64,000 bases of DNA from Bradyrhizobium cytisi (GTDB lineage: Bacteria; Pseudomonadota; Alphaproteobacteria; Rhizobiales; Xanthobacteraceae), in the NCBI RefSeq assembly GCF_008123515.1, contig NZ_VSSR01000016.1, positions 1 to 64,000 on the forward strand, in the 5' to 3' direction. A program made the translations under genes and the position numbers. Below are positions 17,559 to 24,839 of this stretch, piece after piece (position 1 is the first letter of the stretch; each line of letters begins with the position of its first letter). The notes under the pieces were generated by a model. The model was not told where the DNA came from, did not search any database, and was given only the letters and a program-made list of their open reading frames with translations.

Positions 17559-17777
17559 TTACGCCGTGCGCCCGATGCGCTGGGCGGCTTCGTCCTTGCT
17601 GCCGGCGTGCGTGATGCCCTTGAGCACATGGTTCACGGCGCGCGGGTTGATCACATAGGCCGCTGCGATCTCGTGCTGGTACTGCCCGCTCCAGCGGCGC
17701 AGCCACACGTCAACAGCTTCTTCGAATGTGAACTTGGTTTTGCGGGGTTGGTTGTCTTGAACGACCGGACTAGCCAC
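17559..17777 (-). CDS. small helix-turn-helix protein of the element
   Basis: 72 aa. The C-terminal half (GQYQHEIAAAYVINPRAVNHVLKG) fits a helix-turn-helix of the kind found in small phage regulators and next to homing endonucleases. GTG at 17777 has AAGGAG eight bases upstream and is clearly better than the earlier starts in this frame. It is the last gene before the left att site. It could regulate the element; no partner is obvious. Confidence 0.65.
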   Translation of the reverse strand: MASPVVQDNQPRKTKFTFEEAVDVWLRRWSGQYQHEIAAAYVINPRAVNHVLKGITHAGSKDEAAQRIGRTA

Positions 17778-18073
17778 GCTAGGGTCTCCTTGTGGTTGAT
17801 GGACATGCGAAAGCATTTTCAGCGACAAAAGCCACGGAAAGCCGAGCCCGCGTGCAAAGTGTGCTCGGCTTTTCCATGCGTGATTCGGGATCACGTCCCC
17901 CAGTAGGCCAAAGCCGTTGGGGTCGCGCAAGGTGGCGCGGAAAGCCATCCGTTTCAAGGGATTGGGGACTGGTTCCCCACGATTTACAGGCATAAGCCAA
18001 TAGCGCCGCCCCGGTCAAAATGACCTATCCCCAAAAGATCACCTTCGGCGAGATGGCGCGAAGTCGGCGCGCC

Positions 18074-18835
18074 TTAGTCGTTTTGAGCCGCCAGCCGTGC
18101 GGCTTCCGCTCGCTGCCATCGTTCGGTGGCCTTCATCTCATCCATGAGGGCGACCACCCTGTTTTCCAGCGTCGTTAAGTGGCCGTCGAAGCCTTCGATG
18201 AACTCAATGACGTTGCGCCCTTGGTTGACTTCCCGGAAGAGCTTCATCACGTCGAGTGCGACGGCCGCCGCTAGCCATAGATCAAGCTTGACGTGATATT
18301 CGTCTTCAACGTCGAAAAATGGCGCATGAGCCTGATCGCCTTCAACGCGGAAGACGCCGTGCGATGCGACGACGTTCGCGTGAGTCTGCGACTCGTTGAG
18401 CATGTCCTTTTTAGCCTTGATCGCGTCGGAAAATGGTTTGTGGTTTTGCGCCAACCAATCGTAACGCTTGCCGGGAAGTTTTGGCGGAAGAACGAGCAGG
18501 CCATTTTCCCATTTAAAGAAATGTTCGTCGCCGGGATTGGCGATAGCGAAAGCGGCGTGCGCGCCAGCTTCGAGAACTTGGCGCAGATTCCACATTGCTT
18601 GCGACTTGTGCAAGCGAACTGCCGACATGATCGCTAGCAGATGATGCTTTTTCAGGATCGCAGTAAAGCGGCCGACGTGCATCCGGTCGTGGTCTATCGC
18701 AACAATGCAACGCGAAAGAAAAATCGAACTCGCGCGGGCTTCGACCCAGTGCTTCCCGAAGCGAGCTTCGGCCTCCAGCACCATTTGCCGTTCGCTTTCC
18801 GCCAGCTCCTGAAGCGTAGATTGAGGATAGGTCAT
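18074..18835 (-). CDS. unknown alpha-helical protein, possible cargo
   Basis: 253 aa, no signal peptide or membrane segment, mostly helical. The segment AVRLHKSQAMWNLRQVLEAGAHAAFAI resembles the central helix of DUF5677/HEPN-like proteins, but this is weak. C-terminal about 60 residues look like a coiled coil (LTTLENRVVALMDEMKATERWQR). Its place near the attachment site, flanked by 296-bp and 207-bp spacers with its own likely promoter, is where satellites keep accessory (often anti-phage) genes. Function unknown. ATG at 18835 chosen over the longer ORF because of the coding start MTYPQSTLQELAESE. Confidence 0.6.
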   Translation of the reverse strand: MTYPQSTLQELAESERQMVLEAEARFGKHWVEARASSIFLSRCIVAIDHDRMHVGRFTAILKKHHLLAIMSAVRLHKSQAMWNLRQVLEAGAHAAFAIANPGDEHFFKWENGLLVLPPKLPGKRYDWLAQNHKPFSDAIKAKKDMLNESQTHANVVASHGVFRVEGDQAHAPFFDVEDEYHVKLDLWLAAAVALDVMKLFREVNQGRNVIEFIEGFDGHLTTLENRVVALMDEMKATERWQRAEAARLAAQND

Positions 18836-19042
18836 GCGAATCGCCTTTGTCGCGCGTTTATAACACGGTCCGCGCCACGCTGGCCGCAGCGTCATCCGAG
18901 GGAAGGTGCGGCCGAAGTCTCCTTCGCCGGCATGAACGAGCACGACCGGCAGCGCGTCACCGCCGCTCCACTAACGGATCGTTCATGCGATGGGGTGAAG
19001 GTCAGAGCTGATGCCATCTCCCGCTAGGAAGGACCAACCACT

Positions 19043-19171
19043 GTGACCGATGAACAATTCGACGAGATAGCGACCGCGTGGGAAAACTTTGAGGACGAAC
19101 CTAATCCTCGGACGGCTTGCGCGCTGTTGGAAGCAAACAACCCGGACCGCTATCGCCAGCGCGACCGATAA
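19043..19171 (+). CDS. small acidic protein
   Basis: 42 aa starting at GTG 19043, with AGGAAGGA nine bases upstream. The product is acidic (about 11 Asp/Glu) with sequence EQFDEIATAWENFEDEPNP and a basic end RYRQRDR. It is the only plus-strand gene suspected inside the element and its 3' end overlaps the 3' end of the zinc-finger-like gene on the other strand by 22 bases. I do not recognise it. Confidence 0.4.
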   Translation: MTDEQFDEIATAWENFEDEPNPRTACALLEANNPDRYRQRDR

Positions 19172-19494
19172 CGTGCCTGCCGACAAGCGTCGCTGCATGA
19201 CTGCGCGTCGGAGCGGCGCGGCGTGAAGCTCTTGCCGCATCCTGCGCATTTGCGTGGCTTGACGACGGTGCGCAGCTTGGCACGGCGGTGACGCCAGTAG
19301 CACGCCTTGGAGCAATGATAGACCAGCGGTCGCCCGATTGCCGACGCACACCCACCCACGCCGCACTGCCAGCGTCGTCGAAGGCGGTCGTAACCGGAGC
19401 TGAGGTCGATGCAGGGGTCGCCGCAGTGGATGGCCGCGCCGCACTTCAGGCAGCGAACGGGCTTGCAGGCTTCGGCGTGCTTCACTCGTGGCAT
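19150..19494 (-). CDS. cysteine-rich, zinc-finger-like protein
   Basis: 114 aa. Two Cys clusters: CLKCGAAIHCGDPC near the N-terminus and CAGCGKSFTPRRSDAQSCSDACRQARYR at the C-terminus; the latter fits a CxxC-x13-CxxxC zinc ribbon common in small phage proteins. A central C/H pair (YHCSKACYW) may add a third site. Strongly basic, so nucleic-acid binding is likely. The start is uncertain: ATG 19494 is used, GTG 19512 is possible. Confidence 0.6.
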   Translation of the reverse strand: MPRVKHAEACKPVRCLKCGAAIHCGDPCIDLSSGYDRLRRRWQCGVGGCASAIGRPLVYHCSKACYWRHRRAKLRTVVKPRKCAGCGKSFTPRRSDAQSCSDACRQARYRSRWR

Positions 19495-19527
19495 AGCACT
19501 CAAGTGTAACACGCCAGCATGCGCAGA

Positions 19528-19620
19528 TCATCCCGCCATCATCACCGCCAGCACGACCAAGATCGAGACGATGGCCACGAAGGCCAGCGCCTCGATGTTC
19601 GACAGTCGCCACACCGTCAC
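19528..19620 (-). CDS. 30-residue single-pass membrane peptide
   Basis: GTG at 19620 overlaps the stop codon of the upstream gene as GTGA. The product is VTVWRLSNIEA followed by an 18-residue hydrophobic run ending VLAVMMAG. The size and topology would fit a small holin-like or regulatory membrane peptide, but nothing else supports a function. Confidence 0.45.
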   Translation of the reverse strand: MTVWRLSNIEALAFVAIVSILVVLAVMMAG

Positions 19621-19838
19621 CAGCCGAACTTGCTGACGCCGTGGTGGTGCAGTCGCGACGGGTTGAGATGTTCGCGCTGCACCTCGCGCACGACGCGACC
19701 GATCAGGCCGGCGCCGATCTCCGGATGGCGCGCCAGCTCGGCGGCGACATCGCGCAAGAACTGGCTGCGCTGGTGCGGCTGCAGCGGCGCGGCGGCGGCC
19801 ATGACGGTTTGCAATTCGGTGTCGGTGAGCGAGATCAC
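19617..19838 (-). CDS. small conserved protein of rhizobial elements
   Basis: 73 aa: VISLTDTELQTVMAAAAPLQPHQRSQFLRDVAAELARHPEIG. I recall closely similar small proteins of unknown function in Bradyrhizobium islands. GTG at 19838 with GGAG ten bases upstream is preferred over a TTG eight codons earlier. It is preceded by three identical-core palindromes (19865-19957) and is the first gene of a short leftward run including the membrane peptide. Confidence 0.65.
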   Translation of the reverse strand: MISLTDTELQTVMAAAAPLQPHQRSQFLRDVAAELARHPEIGAGLIGRVVREVQREHLNPSRLHHHGVSKFGW

Positions 19839-19864
19839 GGGTGCGGCACTCCAGATTTCCAAAA

Positions 19865-19957
19865 TTACCTCGCGCGGTAATTTGGGATTTTCATTTACCC
19901 TGCGCGGTAAATCGTTTTCGGTCGCCTCGCGGCCTAATCTCTTACCGCGCGCGGTAA
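19865..19957. promoter_or_regulatory. three TTACC-N6-GGTAA palindromes (operator candidates)
   Basis: 16-bp dyads at 19865-19880, 19895-19910 and 19942-19957, all TTACC-NNGCGC-GGTAA (N2 = TC, CT, GC), with starts 30 and 47 bp apart. They lie between the stop of the gene ending at 19963 and the start at 19838, so they could control the leftward genes. Confidence 0.6.
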
Positions 19958-19962
19958 GAGAT

Positions 19963-20328
19963 TCACTTCACCGCCTGCCGCTGCCCGGCCTCGACACGCG
20001 CAATCGCGGCCAACGGGTCGGCCTCGTAGATGCTCAAACCGAGCGACCGCAATTTCCGGACGATCTCGGCGCCTTCGCGGCGGCCGGACGCATCGCTGAA
20101 CGGCACGCGCAAGGCGTCGTCGAGATGGTTGGCGATGGTGGGCGAGCACGGCGGAAGTTGCCACGGCTTCAGATTCAGCGCGGCCGATTGGCAATGACAG
20201 GCGCAGGATCTCGCGGCACTTTCCCAGCCGCGCTCGGCGAGCCATCGATCAACGCGACCGTGCAGCGCCGGATCATGGCGCGCGAGGTCGAAGGCGCGCT
20301 GCAGGGCGTCGCGGTCATTGTCGTCCAT
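19963..20328 (-). CDS. unknown element protein
   Basis: 121 aa; MDDNDRDALQRAFDLARHDP start, then LAERGWESAARSCACHCQSAALNLKPWQLPPC and a C-terminal DPLAAIARVEAG. I recall this pattern (CxxHxQxxALNLKPWxxPPC) from rhizobial phage-like islands; no function is known to me. ATG 20328 follows GGAGG at ten bases. It overlaps the terminase small subunit gene by 14 bp, so the two are likely co-translated and may both serve packaging. Confidence 0.65.
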   Translation of the reverse strand: MDDNDRDALQRAFDLARHDPALHGRVDRWLAERGWESAARSCACHCQSAALNLKPWQLPPCSPTIANHLDDALRVPFSDASGRREGAEIVRKLRSLGLSIYEADPLAAIARVEAGQRQAVK

Positions 20329-20731
20329 CGCGCGCGGCCTCCAACGCGAATTTCTCATAGCCGCTGATCAGCTCGGGCTCCGACGACGGCGACGGCACCA
20401 GCAGACGCGCGGAGGGATTCAAGCGCAACATTCTCGAATAGGTGCTGATGGTCCGCTTCGCGTCCGCCAGCACGTTGAGCCAGCCGCTCGGCTTGCCATC
20501 CGCCATGACATAGCCGTCAGCCGCGAGTCCCGCGCTGGCGGCCTTCTCCTGCACGATGGCGCGGCAAAAGACGGCCAGCGTCGGCGCATCGCTCGCGTTG
20601 AAATGATCGGCCCTCGTGGCGATCACCAGATCGCAGAACACGCTCCTCGCGGCGCCGGCCAAATCGTCGGGCGGCTGAATGCGGGTGGTGGGTTCGGAGA
20701 ACGGCAGGGTGGCACTGGATCGGCGGGGCAT
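20315..20731 (-). CDS. phage terminase small subunit (P27-like)
   Basis: 138 aa. RSSATLPF.., a central helical part (LAVFCRAIVQEKAASAGLA) and the tail WLNVLADAKRTISTYSRMLRLNPSARL match the P27-type terminase small subunit, which recognises the packaging site on phage DNA. No large terminase gene is found nearby, so packaging would need a helper phage, or the gene is a relic. Start at 20731 lacks a clear ribosome site. Confidence 0.65.
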   Translation of the reverse strand: MPRRSSATLPFSEPTTRIQPPDDLAGAARSVFCDLVIATRADHFNASDAPTLAVFCRAIVQEKAASAGLAADGYVMADGKPSGWLNVLADAKRTISTYSRMLRLNPSARLLVPSPSSEPELISGYEKFALEAARDGRQ

Positions 20732-21411
20732 CAGCTCGGCTCCGGTTGGACGGCGGTTCGCTGGCGGTCCGGGCGGCCCCCAGCGATTTGGACCGGCGGC
20801 CAGCCCCAGACACCGGGCGGGAGCGAACGGCGCTCCAGCGGGCTCCGGACGGCTTTTCCGGGTCGGGTGCGATCATGAGCACTATCGCGGCGGTTGAAAA
20901 GGGGTCGAAACGGCTGGAACCGGGCTCGTAGCATAAATCTACTGCCGTTCCGACAAAGTTCCATCGGCACAACCGCCAAGTGTTCCACGTAGGGTTCCAA
21001 CTGTGCATCCGCGTTGGAGGATATGGAACCCGGCAAAAAGTGGACCTGCCCCTCAGCCCCCAAAGACGATCAGACGGCCTTGCGGGCCTTAACTGGTGCG
21101 TTTGCCCTTGCCAGATGGCCTTTGCCAGCTCGCCAGCCGATCCAACGCATGGGCGGGCTTTGTAGGGCCTCGCACCTTGTGGGCCTTAACCCGCTGATCT
21201 AATTGGGCTCTTAGCAGCCTGACACGCATCTCTAACCTTTTGATTTCGCTACATTATTTCTAGAAAAATCTCGAGCGGCGATCACACGGGCCGGTTGCGG
21301 TTCCGGAGAAGGACTTTCCAAAAGCCAGCACCGGGTTCCATTGCAGCCGGTGCGCGTCCGATGCCTTTGAGACTGGTCATTTCAGTTTACAACCTGAGAT
21401 CAGCATCGCGG
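20732..21411. other. 680-bp non-coding or uncertain stretch of the element
   Basis: No convincing gene. A plus-strand ORF of 60 codons from ATG 21020 (MEPGKKWTCPSAPKD..) has GGAGG only four bases upstream and no recognisable family. The stretch 21180-21330 is AT-richer (CTACATTATTTCTAGAAAAATC) and could hold a promoter for the minus-strand genes or a packaging or recognition site for the terminase small subunit, which starts at its left edge. Confidence 0.4.
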
Positions 21412-21636
21412 TCAGGCCACCAAACCGAGCGCCCTGAGCGCGTTGGCCTGCAGATTTTGCAGCAGGACGTGGAAATAGACCTCGCGCGGGCTCGCCGTCT
21501 CCGGCAGCTTCGGCAGTGGCGCCGCGATCTCCTCGACCAGCCGCGCGAAGTAGCGACCATCATCGATCATGGCGTCGCCGACCAGCGACTGATGCAGCTT
21601 GCGGATCACCTTGGCGGGCTCGTCGTCATCACGCAC
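21412..21636 (-). CDS. small acidic helical protein of the element
   Basis: 74 aa: VRDDDEPAKVIRKLHQSLVGD..RYFARLVEEIAAPLPKLPETASPREVYFHVLLQNLQANALRALGLVA. GTG at 21636 overlaps the end of the upstream gene by eight bases. Predicted soluble and helical. Function unknown. Confidence 0.55.
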   Translation of the reverse strand: MRDDDEPAKVIRKLHQSLVGDAMIDDGRYFARLVEEIAAPLPKLPETASPREVYFHVLLQNLQANALRALGLVA

Positions 21637-22171
21637 GGCGGCCTCGCAGCGGGTTCGGCAGATCGATGATGCGCGCGGACCGCGCTCGCTTGGCCTTCTG
21701 CTCGGCCAGCCACTTTGCGCGGTTGCGCGCTCGGATCGGCCCCATGATGGTTTCGTCAACCGGGTGATCGACGGCGCGGAGGATCGGGCCATGCAAATCG
21801 GCGTCCTGCTTCGTGCCGTCGTCATCGAGGTAAAAGAATTCCTCGGCCGGTTGCGGCTGCGCCTTCGCCATTTCGGCGCGCAGCTCGGCCACCAGACCCT
21901 TGAGCACCGCGCGCGTCACCGGGCGCATCTGCTTGCTCTCGTGATAGCCGACGACGGCGGCAATGATCCGGTCGTCGATCCACTTTTGCCATCGCAGCGT
22001 TTCGGAATCGGTCAGCGAAGGCGCTGCGCGCTCAGGCTCAGGCACGGGTTCGGGCTCGGGCCGCTTCCAATATTCAGTGGAGTGATCGCGGTGCTCGACC
22101 GTGATGCCGGCAGTGCGCGCCAGTGTCGCGCGGGCTTCTGCGAAAATTCTGCGGCCACGTTCATCCATCAC
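21629..22171 (-). CDS. unknown element protein with Pro/Glu linker
   Basis: 180 aa. N-terminal helical part (FAEARATLARTAGITVEHRDHSTEYWKRP), a PEPEPVPEPE linker at about residues 36-45, then WQKWIDDRIIAAVVGYHESKQ and a basic C-terminus ARNRAKWLAEQKAKRARSARI. Starts just after the capsid stop codon (GTG 22171 or ATG 22168). Its place right after the capsid gene suggests a structural or assembly role; unproven. Confidence 0.55.
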   Translation of the reverse strand: MMDERGRRIFAEARATLARTAGITVEHRDHSTEYWKRPEPEPVPEPERAAPSLTDSETLRWQKWIDDRIIAAVVGYHESKQMRPVTRAVLKGLVAELRAEMAKAQPQPAEEFFYLDDDGTKQDADLHGPILRAVDHPVDETIMGPIRARNRAKWLAEQKAKRARSARIIDLPNPLRGRRA

Positions 22172-22172
22172 G

Positions 22173-23273
22173 TCACCATGCCGTTGTCGTCAACCATGCC
22201 ACCGCGCGCGGGTCGCGCTTCGCCCACGTCACCGGCCAACGTACCCTGAGCCCCAGCATATCGGTCTGGAATAGCGATTGCGACGTTGCTGCGACGAGCG
22301 GCGGCGTGCCGTCCGTGCTGATGTTCGTCGGCATGTCGTCCATGTGGATCAGGGACTCGGTTGACTCACTGATTTGCGGCGTCGTGCCTGTCGCGCTGAC
22401 GATGGCAGGAGGCGCGACCGCGATCAGATCATCGGCGGCGATTCCATTGGTCGGCAGGATGACGAACGATGAATTGAGCGCAAGGCCGATAGCGTCCAGC
22501 GGCATCGTCCGGGCGCGGGCCGGTTCGGCGAGAAGAACAATCGGCTCGGTCCTGCTCACAGCAGCCACGACACGGGTCAGCGTCTTGATGTCGGCGATCA
22601 TCGCGGCGGTCGGATCGCTCGCCGCGCTGGCGGTGCTGGCCGCGACGCCGTTGCGTAGACCGGCCGGACGTTCGTCCGCGATGGCAGGATTGCTGTCGAA
22701 CAGCGCTACGTCGAGCGCGAGGCCGACGCTTTGCACTAGAGCATCGCCAACCATCTTCTGCGCATTGCCAGCGCTGGCGTTGCAAACTTCGTTGCTCAAA
22801 ATGGTGAGGGTGGCGAATTTGTTCGGCTCCAGCTTGAGTGACGAGGCCAGCAACATGCGGACCGGGATCGGCGCACGTTCACGGACAAAACCCACAAGAC
22901 CAGCATCGGCGATGAACGACGGCACGCTGATCGTTTCGTACCTGTTGAATTTCAGTTGCAGCGTCTTGTCGAGCAGGATCGATCCAGCCGAGACGGCCGC
23001 GAGCGCGGCGATGACGTATTCCGTCAAAGTCTGGGTCAACGCAGGCGCGTCCGACGTACTGGTCGGATCGACCGCCGCCTTGACCACCAATCCGACTTTC
23101 GTGTCTTTCGGCCACATCCGCGCGGCGACTTCAATCGGATTTTGCTTGGGCGAATCGCGACGCTCGGCGGCGAGAACATGCGCGGTCGCGGCGCGCGTGA
23201 AGATCGCGAGTCCAGCGCGGCGCGTGGCATCGCGGTCGGGTCGGAGCGGAATTGGTTCAAGGTCTGGGCTCAT
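22173..23273 (-). CDS. HK97-type phage major capsid protein
   Basis: 366 aa. Pattern matches HK97-fold capsids: PSFIADAGLVGFVRERAPIPV (P-domain entry), SSLKLEPNKFATLTILSNEVCNAS (the conserved K..vs-E motif), GDALVQSVGLALDVALF and GLRNGV (glycine-rich loop). There is no long N-terminal delta domain and no separate protease gene. ATG at 23273 is used; the ORF stays open 119 codons further upstream but that part is low-complexity Ser/Arg and opposite to another gene. Without portal and tail genes the capsid may be used only for a small satellite head. Confidence 0.68.
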   Translation of the reverse strand: MSPDLEPIPLRPDRDATRRAGLAIFTRAATAHVLAAERRDSPKQNPIEVAARMWPKDTKVGLVVKAAVDPTSTSDAPALTQTLTEYVIAALAAVSAGSILLDKTLQLKFNRYETISVPSFIADAGLVGFVRERAPIPVRMLLASSLKLEPNKFATLTILSNEVCNASAGNAQKMVGDALVQSVGLALDVALFDSNPAIADERPAGLRNGVAASTASAASDPTAAMIADIKTLTRVVAAVSRTEPIVLLAEPARARTMPLDAIGLALNSSFVILPTNGIAADDLIAVAPPAIVSATGTTPQISESTESLIHMDDMPTNISTDGTPPLVAATSQSLFQTDMLGLRVRWPVTWAKRDPRAVAWLTTTAW

Positions 23274-23337
23274 GGCCGGCAGGATGGCACGGCTTCCGGT
23301 TGGCCGATGAAGTAGGGTCACGGTTTTTTTCGTCAGC

Positions 23338-23817
23338 TCACGTCGGAGGCCGATACGGCTTGTGCTCGATGGGCGGGAATCGGAGAGCAGCGGCCGACGC
23401 CTTGACCTGTTCGATGCTCGCCTCATGCTCTTCCCGCGAAAGCCGGGGCACCTTGAGAGCGACGGATGCCTCGATGCGCTGCCGATCATCAATCGAGATG
23501 CGGTTACCGAGCTGATCGAGTCGCTCGTAGGCCGCATCCCAGAAGTAGCGGCGCTGGTGATCAATTTCGATTCTGCTCTCGGTGATGCTCGCGAGCCATG
23601 CCACATGCTTTTGGCGCGGCTTGCCGTCAATCCTCACGCTCTCGACGATGACGGCAGTCCATCGCACATCCTGCCCGACCGATCCGTCAGCGCGATGTCG
23701 CGTGCGCAGATAACTCCCGCGCGCGTTGCGAACGAGGCCAAACTCGTCGCGCAACTGTGGCCCATAGTCGCCAATGTCCGGCTGCTGCCGCTTTCGACTC
23801 TGCCATCGCACATACAT
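23338..23817 (-). CDS. unknown element protein
   Basis: 159 aa, basic. Contains YGPQLRDEFGLVRNARGSYLRTRHRADGSVGQDVRW, GKPRQKHVAWLASI, and a helical C-terminus RQRIEASVALKVPRLSREEHEASIEQV. I recall such proteins next to the small Arg-rich gene that follows in rhizobial islands but no function. ATG 23817. Confidence 0.6.
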   Translation of the reverse strand: MYVRWQSRKRQQPDIGDYGPQLRDEFGLVRNARGSYLRTRHRADGSVGQDVRWTAVIVESVRIDGKPRQKHVAWLASITESRIEIDHQRRYFWDAAYERLDQLGNRISIDDRQRIEASVALKVPRLSREEHEASIEQVKASAAALRFPPIEHKPYRPPT

Positions 23818-23871
23818 GGCCGTAGTGTCCCAACTTCGTCCAATGTGATCAAGTTAATGCACTACGCTTTC

Positions 23872-24126
23872 TCACCGCTTCGCCGCGTCCGCCGCTTCCG
23901 TCAGCCCGCGCGTGATCGCCTCGCCCATCTTGCCCGCATCGTCGGCGTCGGCCTCGTCGAGCCAGTGCACGCCGCGCACCAGATAATCGAGCAGCATTTC
24001 GCCGACCCTCACGGGCGCGATGGCAACGCGATCTTTCTTGTTCTGCCGGTAGCGTCGCTGCGCCAGCCGCCGACGCTCGCGCTTGGCGGCGCGGCTGCGG
24101 CGGCAGGATGGTGGGCGGGTGAGCAT
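23872..24126 (-). CDS. small Arg-rich protein
   Basis: 84 aa. The N-terminal third is strongly basic (RRSRAAKRERRRLAQRRYR), followed by VAIAPVRVGEMLLDYLVRGVHWLDEADADD. The pattern of a basic RxxRYRxR stretch followed by a short beta/helix unit recurs in small island proteins. Nucleic-acid binding is likely from charge. Its ATG overlaps the previous stop as TGATG, so it is coupled to the upstream gene. Confidence 0.6.
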   Translation of the reverse strand: MLTRPPSCRRSRAAKRERRRLAQRRYRQNKKDRVAIAPVRVGEMLLDYLVRGVHWLDEADADDAGKMGEAITRGLTEAADAAKR

Positions 24127-24602
24127 CAGTGCAGCGTGCTACGCGCGGCTGGCGGCTCGGTGAGGCGGTGCGAGTGCTTTTCGAGAAACGCTCTCGCGCG
24201 CTCCTGAACCGCATGCACACTTTCGAGGATCGCATCACTCGCCGCTCGCCGATCTAAATCAAACTCGGCGCGGAATTCATCGTCGATCCGGCGGAGAGCG
24301 GTGGCGTCGGCCTCGTCCATCCGCGCGCGCACCCACGGCGCATCGTTGGCATGACCTTGTGCGAACGCCTTGGCCTCCTGCAGGCTCTTCAGGCGAACAT
24401 TGTGGATGTATCTCACGTACCATTTCCCCGATGATCGACCGACCGCGAAGCGGGCGATGTGATACCCAATGACGCCGGTCGGACGGCCGCCGGGGCCGCG
24501 AGTTTCCCATCGATGAATTTCATATCGGCGCTTGGCTGCGGTCTGGGATTTCCAACCGTCCTTGCTCGTGCGCCGCCACTTCAGTTTGGTTTGCCGGATC
24601 AT
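24126..24602 (-). CDS. unknown element protein
   Basis: 158 aa, basic N-terminus (MIRQTKLKWRRTSKDGWKSQTAAKRRYEIHRWETRG), then a beta-rich unit (YHIARFAVGRSSGKWYVRYIHN) and a helical C-terminus. The beta unit with GKWYVRYIHNVRLKSLQEAKAFA resembles small nucleic-acid-binding or DNA-transaction domains (WxVxxxxx..G.F.s.~eAk.~A), but this is weak. First gene of a four-gene leftward run; the iteron-like cluster is upstream of it. Confidence 0.6.
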   Translation of the reverse strand: MIRQTKLKWRRTSKDGWKSQTAAKRRYEIHRWETRGPGGRPTGVIGYHIARFAVGRSSGKWYVRYIHNVRLKSLQEAKAFAQGHANDAPWVRARMDEADATALRRIDDEFRAEFDLDRRAASDAILESVHAVQERARAFLEKHSHRLTEPPAARSTLH

Positions 24603-24744
24603 GGATCATCTCCGCTGCGCGTTGCCGGCATCCGGCCGGCGCGGGTTAAGTTTCTGAACCTAGCTTCGTCCGCCGCATCGCCTCCTGCGCGCTCCAACGC
24701 GGTGCCGGCGGCGCGTGCTTGGTTTGGATGTCGCGGCCCCAAAT

Positions 24745-24838
24745 CCCCTGCATGCATGCAGCCTGCACGCTGCATGCAGGGGTTATAGGGGGGGCGCGTA
24801 CAGGGGAGCGTGCAGGAAGCGTGCAGGGAGCGTGCAGG
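24745..24838. promoter_or_regulatory. iteron-like repeats and large inverted repeat (replication origin candidate)
   Basis: Inverted arms CCCCTGCATGCA (24745-24756) and TGCATGCAGGGG (24771-24782), then GGTTATAGGGGGGG, then three direct copies of AGCGTGCAGG at 24807-24816, 24818-24827 and 24829-24838, spaced exactly 11 bp. They end two bases before the stop codon of the RepA-like ATPase gene. Confidence 0.6.
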
Positions 24839-24839
24839 G

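Noticed and set aside
19934-20245. 103-codon minus-strand ORF overlapping the palindromes
   Set aside because: Arg-rich shadow of the gene at 19963-20328 in another frame.
21020-21202. Plus-strand ORF MEPGKKWTCP..
   Set aside because: Ribosome site too close, no family, opposite to the gene direction of the element; kept only as an uncertain remark.
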